NCBI GenBank assembly: GCA_905193995.1
Contig: CAJJQT010000125.1
Span: 1 to 6,120, forward strand
DNA: 6,120 nucleotides
DNA from: an uncultured Porphyromonadaceae bacterium
Lineage (GTDB): Bacteria; Bacteroidota; Bacteroidia; Bacteroidales; Muribaculaceae
Reading direction: 5' to 3'
In this document: positions 1 through 6,120 of the stretch, in pieces
Layout of the letters: each line of letters opens with the position of its first letter
Numbering within the stretch: position 1 is the stretch's first letter
Notes under the pieces: generated by a model
Databases searched by the model: none
Told to the model about the DNA's origin: nothing
What the model saw: the letters and a program-made list of their open reading frames with translations, nothing else
Translations under genes and position numbers: made by a program

Positions 1-453
1 ATAGAGCACCATCGAGATTCCCGTTATGAGCACGATCACCGAGGCGTCCTTCTTGGCTCCGATGAACACCATCACCACGCCCGCTATGGCTACCAGCGCC
101 GGTACGATGTAGAAACCCATCGGCAGCTTGAAATCGGCCACCTGCACTATCTGGGCCACCCCGAAGAAGATCAGTGTGAAAGCGAACACATAGATGAGTA
201 TGCTCACGAAGACCTGCGGAATGATGCACAGGCACGCACCCAGGCACAGACAGCCAACCGCCGCTATGATCGACGAGCTGCTCCGGCCCTGCTTGGCGGC
301 GAGCTGCGAGATCAGCACATACAGGCCCGGCACGATGAACATGATGCCGACCACGATCACTGCCCAGGTCATCAGGTCGCCGCGGCCCTCGAATGCGATC
401 AGCACTATGCCCAGCAGGCCGATCACGATAGGTGTCAAGTAATTGTTCTGCAT
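1..453 (-). CDS. HdeD-like (DUF308) polytopic membrane protein, partial (3' end outside window)
   Basis: Reading the minus strand from an ATG at 453 gives 151 uninterrupted codons to the window edge, so the C-terminus is missing. The product is almost entirely hydrophobic. Likely membrane segments lie near residues 8-21, 30-49, 62-78, 82-104, 111-132 and 138-151, separated by short polar turns such as FEGRGD and AAKQGRSSSS. Six closely spaced helices with small Gly-rich turns match the HdeD/DUF308 family of inner-membrane proteins. HdeD is linked to acid resistance in enterobacteria, but the function of the Bacteroidota homologues is not established. The start is chosen because an AT-rich leader (GAAGAAATAAA) directly precedes this ATG and the hydrophobic N-terminus follows at once. 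It lies 167 nt downstream of birA on the same strand, so it may be read through from that operon or have its own promoter; no clear TAnnTTTG box was found upstream on this strand. The family call rests on topology and overall resemblance, not on catalytic motifs. Confidence 0.75.
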   Translation of the reverse strand, partial: MQNNYLTPIVIGLLGIVLIAFEGRGDLMTWAVIVVGIMFIVPGLYVLISQLAAKQGRSSSSIIAAVGCLCLGACLCIIPQVFVSILIYVFAFTLIFFGVAQIVQVADFKLPMGFYIVPALVAIAGVVMVFIGAKKDASVIVLITGISMVLY

Positions 454-620
454 TTTATTTCTTCTGTTGATTTATATTTTCTTGTTGATTTTTATACTTT
501 AACAATCAATGCAGCCTTTTTGTTAGCGAACTCTTCGTATCTTTGCCGCATGACACGCCGCACGCCGCCCTTCGGTATGAAGGTGGTGGTGACGCCCGCC
601 CCGAAGTAAGAGACCGTAAG
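454..620. other. Intergenic gap between birA and the DUF308-type gene
   Basis: This is the only real gap in the window (167 nt). The half next to the membrane-protein gene (about 454-510) is AT-rich and could be its leader. The half next to birA is GC-rich and stays open in the birA frame after the birA stop, down to a TAA at 494..492. It also holds a plus-strand promoter-like motif at 538-545 and two overlapping small inverted repeats: CCTTC at 569-573 with GAAGG at 579-583, and CTTCGG at 570-575 with CCGAAG at 601-606. None of the stems is followed by a T-tract on either strand, so I do not call a terminator. Confidence 0.6.
519..545 (+). promoter_or_regulatory. Possible Bacteroidota-type promoter pointing rightward, antisense to birA
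   Basis: TATCTTTG at 538-545 is a perfect match to the Bacteroidota -7 element TAnnTTTG, in the context TTCGTATCTTTGCCGC. A TTTG at 519-522 could be the -33 element, but the spacer is only 15 nt, whereas about 19-21 is usual, so the upstream half is poor. Transcription would begin around 549-552 and run rightward into the 3' end of birA, antisense to it. There is no obvious plus-strand gene to serve; only a 19-codon frame (550..609) begins there. It may be a source of antisense or small RNA, a relic, or chance. Confidence 0.35.
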
Positions 621-1355
621 TCAGAGTACCGGCGATATTTCCTTGAAGGCGTAGCTGCGCGGCGGCTCGGTGGCGAGCGTCAGCGTGCCGTCGGGCGCTA
701 TCGAGGCTATGGCCGCCTCGAGGAGCTCGCCGGTGAGGTTGTCGCGCCAGCGGTGTGTACCCGTGCCCCGCCACTGGCGGCTGCGGTAGCGGGCCGTGAG
801 CGCGGCGAGCTCGGGCGCCGCTTCGTAGCGGTCGAAGTCGTCGGTCATGGCCTGGGCCACCTCGAGTTGCAGGGCGTCGAGGGCGAACTCGCGGCCCGCG
901 AGCTGATACATCGACACCGGGTTGGGAGCGTCGCTCCGGAACTCGCGCTGGTTGACGTTGATGCCCACCCCGATGATCGAGCGGTCGATATGGGTGCTGA
1001 ATGAGTTTTCGATCAGGATGCCCGCGAGCTTCAGGTCGCCGACGTAGATGTCGTTGGGCCACTTGATGAGAACCTCGCGGCCGAGATGCCGCTCCAGCAC
1101 GCCGGCGATCGACAGCGACGTCAGCATCGACACGGCGAATGCCTCCGCGGGGCTGACGGTCCGCGGACGCAGCAGCAGCGAGAAGGTCAGGTTCAGCCCC
1201 GGCGAAGCTTCCCACGAGTTGCCCCGCTGGCCGCGACCAGCTGTCTGGGCCACGGCGCGGTAGACGGTCCCGTGGGGCAGCGTGGCGGCGTCGGCTGCCA
1301 TGGCCGTGTTGGTCGAGCCGAGCGAGTTGAACACCCGTATGTCGACCCGGCTCAT
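621..1355 (-). CDS. birA: Biotin--[acetyl-CoA-carboxylase] ligase, catalytic-domain-only form
   Basis: This 244-residue cytoplasmic enzyme activates biotin with ATP to biotinyl-5'-AMP and transfers it to the lysine of biotin carrier domains, such as acyl-CoA carboxylase BCCP. Motifs are in the expected order: STN at 14-16, the adenylate-binding loop GRGQRGNSW at 40-48, KWPND at 98-102, the biotin-binding segment KLAGILIE with its conserved Lys109, and GVGINVN near 129-135. A small C-terminal beta domain (about 190-244) ends in AFKEISPVL, a typical family terminus. There is no N-terminal helix-turn-helix, so this is the short, non-repressor class, unlike E. coli BirA. The start is the ATG at 1355, whose A precedes the tsaE stop (ATGA overlap). 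An in-frame ATG further upstream (1463) would add 36 Arg/His-rich residues read from within tsaE and is rejected. The overlap suggests translational coupling to tsaE. All key residues appear intact. Confidence 0.93.
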   Translation of the reverse strand: MSRVDIRVFNSLGSTNTAMAADAATLPHGTVYRAVAQTAGRGQRGNSWEASPGLNLTFSLLLRPRTVSPAEAFAVSMLTSLSIAGVLERHLGREVLIKWPNDIYVGDLKLAGILIENSFSTHIDRSIIGVGINVNQREFRSDAPNPVSMYQLAGREFALDALQLEVAQAMTDDFDRYEAAPELAALTARYRSRQWRGTGTHRWRDNLTGELLEAAIASIAPDGTLTLATEPPRSYAFKEISPVL

Positions 1356-1783
1356 TTCGTCACGGTGATGTCGCGCGAGCCGTCGTCGTTGGCCCGGATG
1401 TCGACCCATACGGTGTCGTCGGGCAGGATGTCGGCCACGATTTCCGGCCATTCGATCAGGCACAGGGCACCCGAGTCCAGATAGTCCTCGAAACCGATAT
1501 CCATCACTTCCTCAAGGTTGTCGAGGCGGTATAGGTCGAAGTGGTAGATCAGCTCGGCGGTCGTCCCGGACCGGTATTCGTTGACGATGGCGAACGACGG
1601 CGAGTTGGCTTCGTCGGCGTCCACGCCCAGGGCCTGCGACAGGGCGGATATGAAGGTGGTCTTTCCGGCGCCCATCTCGCCCCGGAAGGCGTAGACGGTC
1701 TCGTCGCCCATCAGGCTGAGGAACTCGCCGGCCGCGGCCGGCAGCCCCTCTATGTTTTCGACATGTATGGTGGTTGTGCTCAT
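1352..1783 (-). CDS. tsaE: tRNA threonylcarbamoyladenosine biosynthesis ATPase TsaE
   Basis: This 143-residue protein has the normal length for TsaE (YjeE). The family is the ATPase that works with TsaB and TsaD to install t6A at position 37 of ANN-decoding tRNAs in the cytoplasm. The P-loop GEMGAGKTT is at residues 35-43, with Lys41 and Thr42 as nucleotide ligands. The switch-like segment NSPSF is at 60-64, the HFDLYRL motif with Asp83 at 81-87, and the characteristic IEWPE at 110-114. All hallmark residues are present. The ATG at 1783 is chosen because it lies 9 nt after the porX stop and gives the usual short N-terminus before the P-loop. The sequence before it (AACAATAACAAACAT) contains no Shine-Dalgarno, as is normal in Bacteroidota. 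The stop overlaps the birA start. It sits in the same tight transcription unit as porX, which suggests co-expression; no functional tie to secretion is known to me. Confidence 0.96.
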   Translation of the reverse strand: MSTTTIHVENIEGLPAAAGEFLSLMGDETVYAFRGEMGAGKTTFISALSQALGVDADEANSPSFAIVNEYRSGTTAELIYHFDLYRLDNLEEVMDIGFEDYLDSGALCLIEWPEIVADILPDDTVWVDIRANDDGSRDITVTK

Positions 1784-1792
1784 ATGTGTTTG

Positions 1793-3355
1793 TTATTGTT
1801 TGGGGGTCATTGTGATAAGTGGCACCAGCATTTCTTCCATCGAGATGCCGCCGTGCTGGAAGGTGCCCGTGTAGTACTGCACGTAGTAGTTGTAGTTGTT
1901 GGGGTAGGCGAAGAAGTCGCGCCCGTCGGCGAAGATGTAGCACGTCGACACGTTCGGCGACGGCAGCCCGGCGCTCTGCGGGCGCTTGATCTCGTAGACC
2001 TGCCGCGGGTTGTAGTTGAGATTCTTGCCGAGCTTGTAGCGCAGGTTGGTGTTGGTGTTCTTGTCGCCGACCACCTTGATCGGATTGTCGACGCGGATGG
2101 TCCCGTGGTCGGTCGTCAGCACCACCTTGGCGCCGCTGGCCGCAATCTTGCGGAATAGGCCGATAGTGGCCGAGTGGCGGAACCACGACTCGGTGAGCGA
2201 GCGGTAGGCCGCGTTGGTCGAGGCAAGCTCCCGGATCATCTTCGACTCCGTGCGCGCGTGCGACAGCATGTCGACGAAATTGAGCACCATCACGTTCAGG
2301 TCGTTATGCTCCAGCGACGCGAAGTCGCGCAGGAAGCGCTCTCCGCCCGCCGAATCGTTGATTTTCGTATACGAGAATCTGTGCTTGCGGCGGTAGCGCT
2401 CCAGCAGAGTGGCTATCAGCGGCGATTCGTTGAGGTTTTTGCCTTCCTCGGAGTCGTCGTCGACCCACAGGTCGGGAAACATCTTTTCGATCTGCACCGG
2501 CATCAGCCCCGAGAAGATGGCGTTGCGCGAATACTGCGTGGCAGTGGGCAGGATCGAGGTGTAGAGTTCTTCCTCGAAAGTGAAGATGTCGGCCAGCAGG
2601 GGCTTGACGGTGCGCCACTGGTCGAGGCGGAAGTTGTCGATCAGGATGAAAAACACCTTCTCGCCGCGGTCGAGCAGCGGAAAGACGCGCTCGGGGAAGA
2701 TGCGCGGACTCATCAGCGGCGACCCGGCGGGCATGTCGGGCATCCACTTCTCGTAGTTGCGCCGGATCCACTTGCCGAACTCGGTGTTGGCCTCGTTTTT
2801 CTGCATCTCGAGCAGCTCGTCCATGTTCGATGACACCTCGGCAAGCTCCAGCTCGCGGTAGACGAGGCGCCCGTAGAGGCTGTACCAGTCCTCGATGGTC
2901 GAGGCCGAGTTGATCAGCTCGGAGATCTGGCGGAAGTCCTCGCGGTAGTCGCGGGTGGTCTGCTCGGTGATGAGCTGGTCGCTGTGGAGCAGGCGCTTCA
3001 GCGCTATCAGTATCTGGTTGGGGTTGACGGGCTTGATGAGGTAGTCGGCTATCTTGTTGCCGATGGCCTGGTTCATGATGTTCTCCTCCTCGCTCTTGGT
3101 GATCATGATCACCGGCGTATGGGGCAGCAGCTGCTTGATGCGGCTCAGCGTCTCAAGCCCGGTCAGGCCCGGCATGTTCTCGTCGAGTATGATCAGGTCG
3201 AAGGGATGCGAGGCGATGAGCCCGAGGGCGTCGCGGCCGTTGTTGGCGGTCGTGACCTCGTAACCTCGGCTGCGGAGGAAAAGTATGTGGGGCTTCAGGA
3301 GATCGATCTCGTCGTCGGCCCAAAGTATCTGATGGTTCTGGTTCATGGCGGTCAT
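1793..3355 (-). CDS. porX: PorX-type response regulator with C-terminal PglZ (alkaline-phosphatase-fold) domain
   Basis: The 520-residue protein has a CheY-like receiver at about 8-125, a helical linker at about 130-205 and a PglZ domain at about 210-515. Receiver landmarks are the acidic pair Asp14/Asp15, the phospho-acceptor Asp58 in LDENMPG, Thr86 and Lys108 followed by Pro. PglZ landmarks are Asp240 in LIDNFRLDQW, the PTATQYSRN segment at 270-278 with the likely catalytic Thr271, Asp361 and His365 in FVDMLSH, Asp415-His416 in TTDHGT, and His501 in QHGGIS. These are the expected metal-binding and nucleophile positions. In Porphyromonas gingivalis, PorX pairs with the sensor PorY, controls T9SS genes and acts as a zinc-dependent oligonucleotide phosphodiesterase; the same role is inferred here. 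No DNA-binding domain is visible and no sensor kinase lies in the window. The first ATG (3355) overlaps the porW stop as ATGA; a second ATG three codons in (3346) is an alternative start. It is intact and complete. Confidence 0.93.
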   Translation of the reverse strand: MTAMNQNHQILWADDEIDLLKPHILFLRSRGYEVTTANNGRDALGLIASHPFDLIILDENMPGLTGLETLSRIKQLLPHTPVIMITKSEEENIMNQAIGNKIADYLIKPVNPNQILIALKRLLHSDQLITEQTTRDYREDFRQISELINSASTIEDWYSLYGRLVYRELELAEVSSNMDELLEMQKNEANTEFGKWIRRNYEKWMPDMPAGSPLMSPRIFPERVFPLLDRGEKVFFILIDNFRLDQWRTVKPLLADIFTFEEELYTSILPTATQYSRNAIFSGLMPVQIEKMFPDLWVDDDSEEGKNLNESPLIATLLERYRRKHRFSYTKINDSAGGERFLRDFASLEHNDLNVMVLNFVDMLSHARTESKMIRELASTNAAYRSLTESWFRHSATIGLFRKIAASGAKVVLTTDHGTIRVDNPIKVVGDKNTNTNLRYKLGKNLNYNPRQVYEIKRPQSAGLPSPNVSTCYIFADGRDFFAYPNNYNYYVQYYTGTFQHGGISMEEMLVPLITMTPKQ

Positions 3356-6120
3356 TCTAAAAGCGGGTCGTCGCCCTCGCTGCCGGGGTCGTACGCCGGC
3401 ATGGTCGGCCGCGCGGGCTGCGGCACGATCACCGGCGCCGGCTGCGGCTTCTGCGCCGGCTGGGCAGCCGGCTGGGCAGAATTGGCGGGGGCTGCCGGCT
3501 GCTGAGCAGGTTGCGCGGGCGCTGCCGGCGATACAGGCGCCGGCTCCGGCTCATCGGAGTTAGCTACATTAGCTACATTAGCTACATTAGCTTCACTGTC
3601 TGGCTCGGGTTCGGTTTCGGTGGGCGGTATGCCGACGCTTTCGTCGGCTTCCTCGAGGGTCTCTACTTCGTCGGGCTGCAGCAGGTCGGCCTGAGTGTCC
3701 TCGTAGTTCTGCTCCTGCAGGAAGCGGAAGTATTCGTCGAACGAGCGGCCCTGCGAGAGCATCAGCTTGAAGTTGTCGTCGCTGATGACGACGGGACGCA
3801 CGCCGCGCGGCAGCTTGAATTCATTGGAGGCGGCCATGACGCTGCGGTAGTGGTTGAGCTCGTCCATGTTGCGGAAGTCGCGGATGACGATCATGCCCAG
3901 GCGTCCGAAGTTGAGCTGCTCGAGGTCGAAGTCCTTGACAACAAACGACTTGAAGTTGTGTCGCGCGATCTCGTAGAGCAGGGCGTTGGACGATACCTCG
4001 TCGGTGGCGAAGGTCATCACGAGCAGCTGCCGGTCGTCGGGCTTGAGCGTGAACTGCGCGGCTCCGTCGGCCGTGGCCGTCGAGTCGTTGCTCAGGCGCA
4101 TATCCCAGATCATGCCGCGCATGTTGGTGGCTCCGGCGTGTAGCTCGCGGCCCTGTGCCATGCCTTTGAGCCAGGCCGAGGCTATCGGAGTGATGTCGGT
4201 GTCGGGGTAGCGCTCGAGCATCTCGCGCAGCACGGCGTTGAAGTCGTCGGGCCGGTTTTCGGTCACGTAGGCCAGCGCGTGGAGGAACATGAACTTCGGC
4301 ATCGTCTTGCTCATCGGATATTTCTCGACCATGGTGGCGTAGGCGGCGTGGACGCGGTCGTTGCGGTTCTCGAGATAGTCTTGGTAGGTCTGCTCGTAGA
4401 GGCGGACCACGTCGGCGTCCTGGTTGCGCAGGTTGTCGAGGTAGGCCGGATTGCGCAGGGCCTGTCCGATAGGCGAATCGGGAAAGTCGCTCAGTATCAT
4501 CTGCCGGTATGTCTCGGCCTCGGTCGGCCGCTTCTCGCGCATGTACATCAGGTAGAGGTTGTAGTACGTGTCCAGGCGGTAGATATTGTCGGGGTAGTCA
4601 CGGAGCAGGCGGTCGAACTCGGCGCGTGCCGCGGGATAGTCCTCGAGTTTGTCCTTCAGTATAATGCCCATGTTGTAGAGGCCTTCCTGGATGATCTCGT
4701 GGGCGACGGCCTTCTGCTCGTCGGTCTCGGGTATCTGCGCCAGGTAGTATTCGGGATAGTGCGGATCATTGGCGCGCTCGGCGGCCTCGCGCTGCTCGGG
4801 CGGCACGGTGTCGGTCTCCTGTGCGGAGTTGTCGGCCGATTCCTCGTCATCGGATCCGTCGGAATTGAAATCGTCGAAGCTGAACTGCGACTTGTTGCGG
4901 CGGCGCCAGTTGTCCTCGAGCTTGCGTGCGCCCCAGCGGCGCTGGAATTCGGTCTTGCCGGCGTTGCGGGTGGCGGTGTTGTAGAAGTACCATGAGTTGT
5001 CGGCGTTGATTACGAACGAGTTGGGGGCCTGGGCGGCATTGCCCTGGTTGGTCTGCTGTCCCTGGGCGGCCTGGTTGGCGAGGTATTCCTCGCGGCGTGC
5101 GGCTTCGGCCTCCTCCTGTTCCTTGCGCTTGAGTTCCTCGATGAGTTTGTTGACGACTTCGAGGCGCTGTTCGGGCGTCATGGCGGCCAGTCGGAGCAGC
5201 GAGTCCTGCAGGGTGACGTTCTGGGCGTAGACGGCCAGTTCGTCGAGCACGTCGGACCGCCGTTTGAGCAGGTTGTAGTCCGGATAGTCCTTCGGCAGCA
5301 GCGGCACGGCCTCGGCGTAGCAGGGCTGGGCCAGCTGATACTCGCGGCGCGCGAAGTATAGGTTGCCCAGGGTGATCTGGTCAATGGCCTTGTCGATGCC
5401 GTTGCGCGTGCTTTTCTCGGCCGCCAGCACGTAGTTTTCGATGGCGTGCGCGGTGTCGCCGCGCGAGAGGTAGAGGTTGCCGATGGCGTAGTAGATCTGG
5501 TCCTGATAGTCCTTGTTGCGGTCGTAGCGGAGCATACGGCGCAGGGCGTTGACCTCGGGCCTGATGTCCTCGCCGGTGTAGACCTCGCTCTGCTTGATGC
5601 GGGCGTTGAACTTGGTGCGGTAGGGCGCCGAGGGCGAACTGCCGGCGTCGGCGAAGGCCCGGTATGCGTCCTCTTTCATGCCCAGGCGGCTGTAGATCTG
5701 GCCCAGAAGGAAGCGCAGGCGTGTCTTCTGGGCTCCGGAGGCGTTCCTGATGGCTTCCTTAAGATATGGCACGGCCTGATCGAGCTGATTGCTCTTGATG
5801 TGGAAGTCGGCCTCGACGAAGTTGTAGAGGCCCTTGAGCGAACTGTCGGTGAGCTCGTCGGGTTTGATGCGGTTGAGTATCACTTCGGCTTCGAAGAGCC
5901 AGTCCATGGAGATATACGACCGCGCCTGCCATAGCAGCGCCTCGGTGACGGTCTTGGGGAGCCACGAGAAGTGGCGGCTGATGTAGAAGAAAGTCGAGGC
6001 GGCTCCGGCGAAGTCGCCGTTGAAGTACTGTCCCTTGGCCATGAGCAGCCAGGCGTTGTGCAGGAATGGATTGTATTCGTCGCGCTTGTACCAGGCTTTC
6101 TGAGCGGCGGTGAGTGTGCC
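3352..6120 (-). CDS. porW: PorW/SprE-type TPR protein of the type IX secretion system, partial (5' end outside window)
   Basis: The frame is open from the window edge to a TGA at 3354..3352, giving 922 residues. An internal ATG at 6042 lies within the conserved-looking stretch HNAWLLMAKGQYFNGDF and is not the start. Any lipoprotein signal is outside the window. Residue numbers here count from the edge. An N-terminal array of TPR-like helical pairs extends to about 300. A charged helix at 315-347 follows, then a Gln/Asn linker, the motif WYFYN at 377-381 and an RRWGARKLEDNWRR block at 394-407, both of which I recognise from PorW/SprE. After an acidic linker (about 416-440) come YYLAQIP (458-464), a second TPR-like region and a compact alpha/beta region containing LLVMTF and GMIVIRDF. 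The last ~110 residues are acidic, then Pro/Ala/Gln-rich. PorW/SprE proteins are envelope lipoproteins needed for T9SS secretion and gliding and reported to link the PorK/N ring to the translocon. The family assignment is from memory of these motifs. The stop overlaps the porX start. Confidence 0.84.
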   Translation of the reverse strand, partial: GTLTAAQKAWYKRDEYNPFLHNAWLLMAKGQYFNGDFAGAASTFFYISRHFSWLPKTVTEALLWQARSYISMDWLFEAEVILNRIKPDELTDSSLKGLYNFVEADFHIKSNQLDQAVPYLKEAIRNASGAQKTRLRFLLGQIYSRLGMKEDAYRAFADAGSSPSAPYRTKFNARIKQSEVYTGEDIRPEVNALRRMLRYDRNKDYQDQIYYAIGNLYLSRGDTAHAIENYVLAAEKSTRNGIDKAIDQITLGNLYFARREYQLAQPCYAEAVPLLPKDYPDYNLLKRRSDVLDELAVYAQNVTLQDSLLRLAAMTPEQRLEVVNKLIEELKRKEQEEAEAARREEYLANQAAQGQQTNQGNAAQAPNSFVINADNSWYFYNTATRNAGKTEFQRRWGARKLEDNWRRRNKSQFSFDDFNSDGSDDEESADNSAQETDTVPPEQREAAERANDPHYPEYYLAQIPETDEQKAVAHEIIQEGLYNMGIILKDKLEDYPAARAEFDRLLRDYPDNIYRLDTYYNLYLMYMREKRPTEAETYRQMILSDFPDSPIGQALRNPAYLDNLRNQDADVVRLYEQTYQDYLENRNDRVHAAYATMVEKYPMSKTMPKFMFLHALAYVTENRPDDFNAVLREMLERYPDTDITPIASAWLKGMAQGRELHAGATNMRGMIWDMRLSNDSTATADGAAQFTLKPDDRQLLVMTFATDEVSSNALLYEIARHNFKSFVVKDFDLEQLNFGRLGMIVIRDFRNMDELNHYRSVMAASNEFKLPRGVRPVVISDDNFKLMLSQGRSFDEYFRFLQEQNYEDTQADLLQPDEVETLEEADESVGIPPTETEPEPDSEANVANVANVANSDEPEPAPVSPAAPAQPAQQPAAPANSAQPAAQPAQKPQPAPVIVPQPARPTMPAYDPGSEGDDPLLE
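3400..3550 (-). other. Low-complexity Pro/Ala/Gln-rich coding segment of porW
   Basis: This stretch encodes imperfect AQPA/QPAAP-type repeats, such as PAQPAQQPAAPANSAQPAAQ. The plus-strand DNA shows matching imperfect GC-rich repeats built on GCCGGCTG and GGGCAG. It is likely a flexible, extended linker or tail before the short acidic end GSEGDDPLLE. Such segments vary in length between strains and carry little family information. Confidence 0.75.
3560..3592 (-). repeat. In-frame 9-bp tandem repeat in the porW tail
   Basis: On the plus strand the unit TTAGCTACA occurs three times perfectly (3560-3568, 3569-3577, 3578-3586), followed by a partial fourth copy, TTAGCT (3587-3592). Read in the porW frame it encodes Ala-Asn-Val repeated three times, then Ala-Asn. 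The unit is AT-rich and identical at the DNA level, in contrast to the GC-rich Pro/Ala-coding sequence around it. This suggests recent slipped-strand expansion. Because the unit is 9 bp, copy-number changes would lengthen or shorten the tail without shifting the frame. Confidence 0.9.

Noticed and set aside
194..442. Plus-strand 82-codon frame near the left edge
   Set aside because: It is the complement of a hydrophobic membrane-protein frame on the minus strand, which is clearly the coding one.
569..583. Possible rho-independent terminator after birA
   Set aside because: The stem has only 5 bp and no T-run follows on either strand.
523..1215. Minus-strand 230-codon frame overlapping birA and running into the gap
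   Set aside because: It is out of frame with birA, and its product is dominated by Arg, His, Ala and Pro in low-complexity runs, typical of a shifted frame. birA has clear motifs in its own frame.
1356..1463. Upstream in-frame ATG (1463) extending birA by 36 codons
   Set aside because: The added residues are Arg/His-rich, lie wholly within tsaE and do not resemble the N-terminal HTH of long biotin ligases. The ATG overlapping the tsaE stop gives the normal catalytic-domain start.
1512..2186. Minus-strand 224-codon frame spanning the porX/tsaE junction
   Set aside because: It is a frameshifted shadow of both genes. Its Arg/Gln/His-rich product has no motif, while porX and tsaE are intact in their own frames.
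4279..4995. Long plus-strand open frame (238 codons) opposite porW, with a Val/Leu/Gly-rich product
   Set aside because: It is antisense to a well-supported gene, and its composition is what results from reading GC-rich Bacteroidota codons backward. No domain is visible. The same applies to the other plus-strand frames opposite porX, tsaE and birA (for example 1541-2158, 2174-2833, 3511-4143, 5446-5934).
1..6120. Mobile element, CRISPR, toxin-antitoxin or defence island (considered because PglZ domains occur in phage-defence systems)
   Set aside because: The PglZ domain here is fused to a receiver and sits with porW, tsaE and birA, which is the PorX architecture. No transposase, integrase, spacer-type repeats or other BREX/Pgl genes are present.

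Overview
The window is a compact, moderately GC-rich bacterial segment in which every supported gene lies on the minus strand. The gene content points to Bacteroidota, most likely Bacteroidales (a Muribaculaceae- or Rikenellaceae-like genome would fit, but this is inference). The evidence is a PorX-type response regulator fused to a PglZ domain and a PorW/SprE-type TPR protein, both hallmarks of the type IX secretion system (T9SS). In addition, no start shows a recognisable Shine-Dalgarno sequence, and a TAnnTTTG promoter-like motif is present.

In transcription order (high to low coordinates), the layout is as follows. porW/sprE (6120..3352) has its 5' end outside the window and ends in a Pro/Ala/Gln-rich tail that contains an in-frame 9-bp tandem repeat. 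porX (3355..1793) overlaps porW by ATGA. tsaE (1783..1352) begins 9 nt after porX. birA (1355..621) overlaps tsaE by ATGA. A 167-nt AT-rich gap (454..620) follows, and then the start of a polytopic membrane protein of the HdeD/DUF308 type (453..1), which runs off the left edge.

The first four genes are so tightly packed that they are almost certainly one transcript. porW encodes a structural, probably envelope-anchored T9SS component. porX encodes the cytoplasmic REC-PglZ regulator/phosphodiesterase of the same system. tsaE (tRNA t6A synthesis) and birA (protein biotinylation) are housekeeping genes that appear to be carried along in the same operon. The main biological point is the direct, translationally coupled linkage of a T9SS structural gene to the T9SS regulator. 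No mobile element, CRISPR array, rRNA or tRNA was seen. The long plus-strand open frames are shadows of the GC-rich minus-strand genes.
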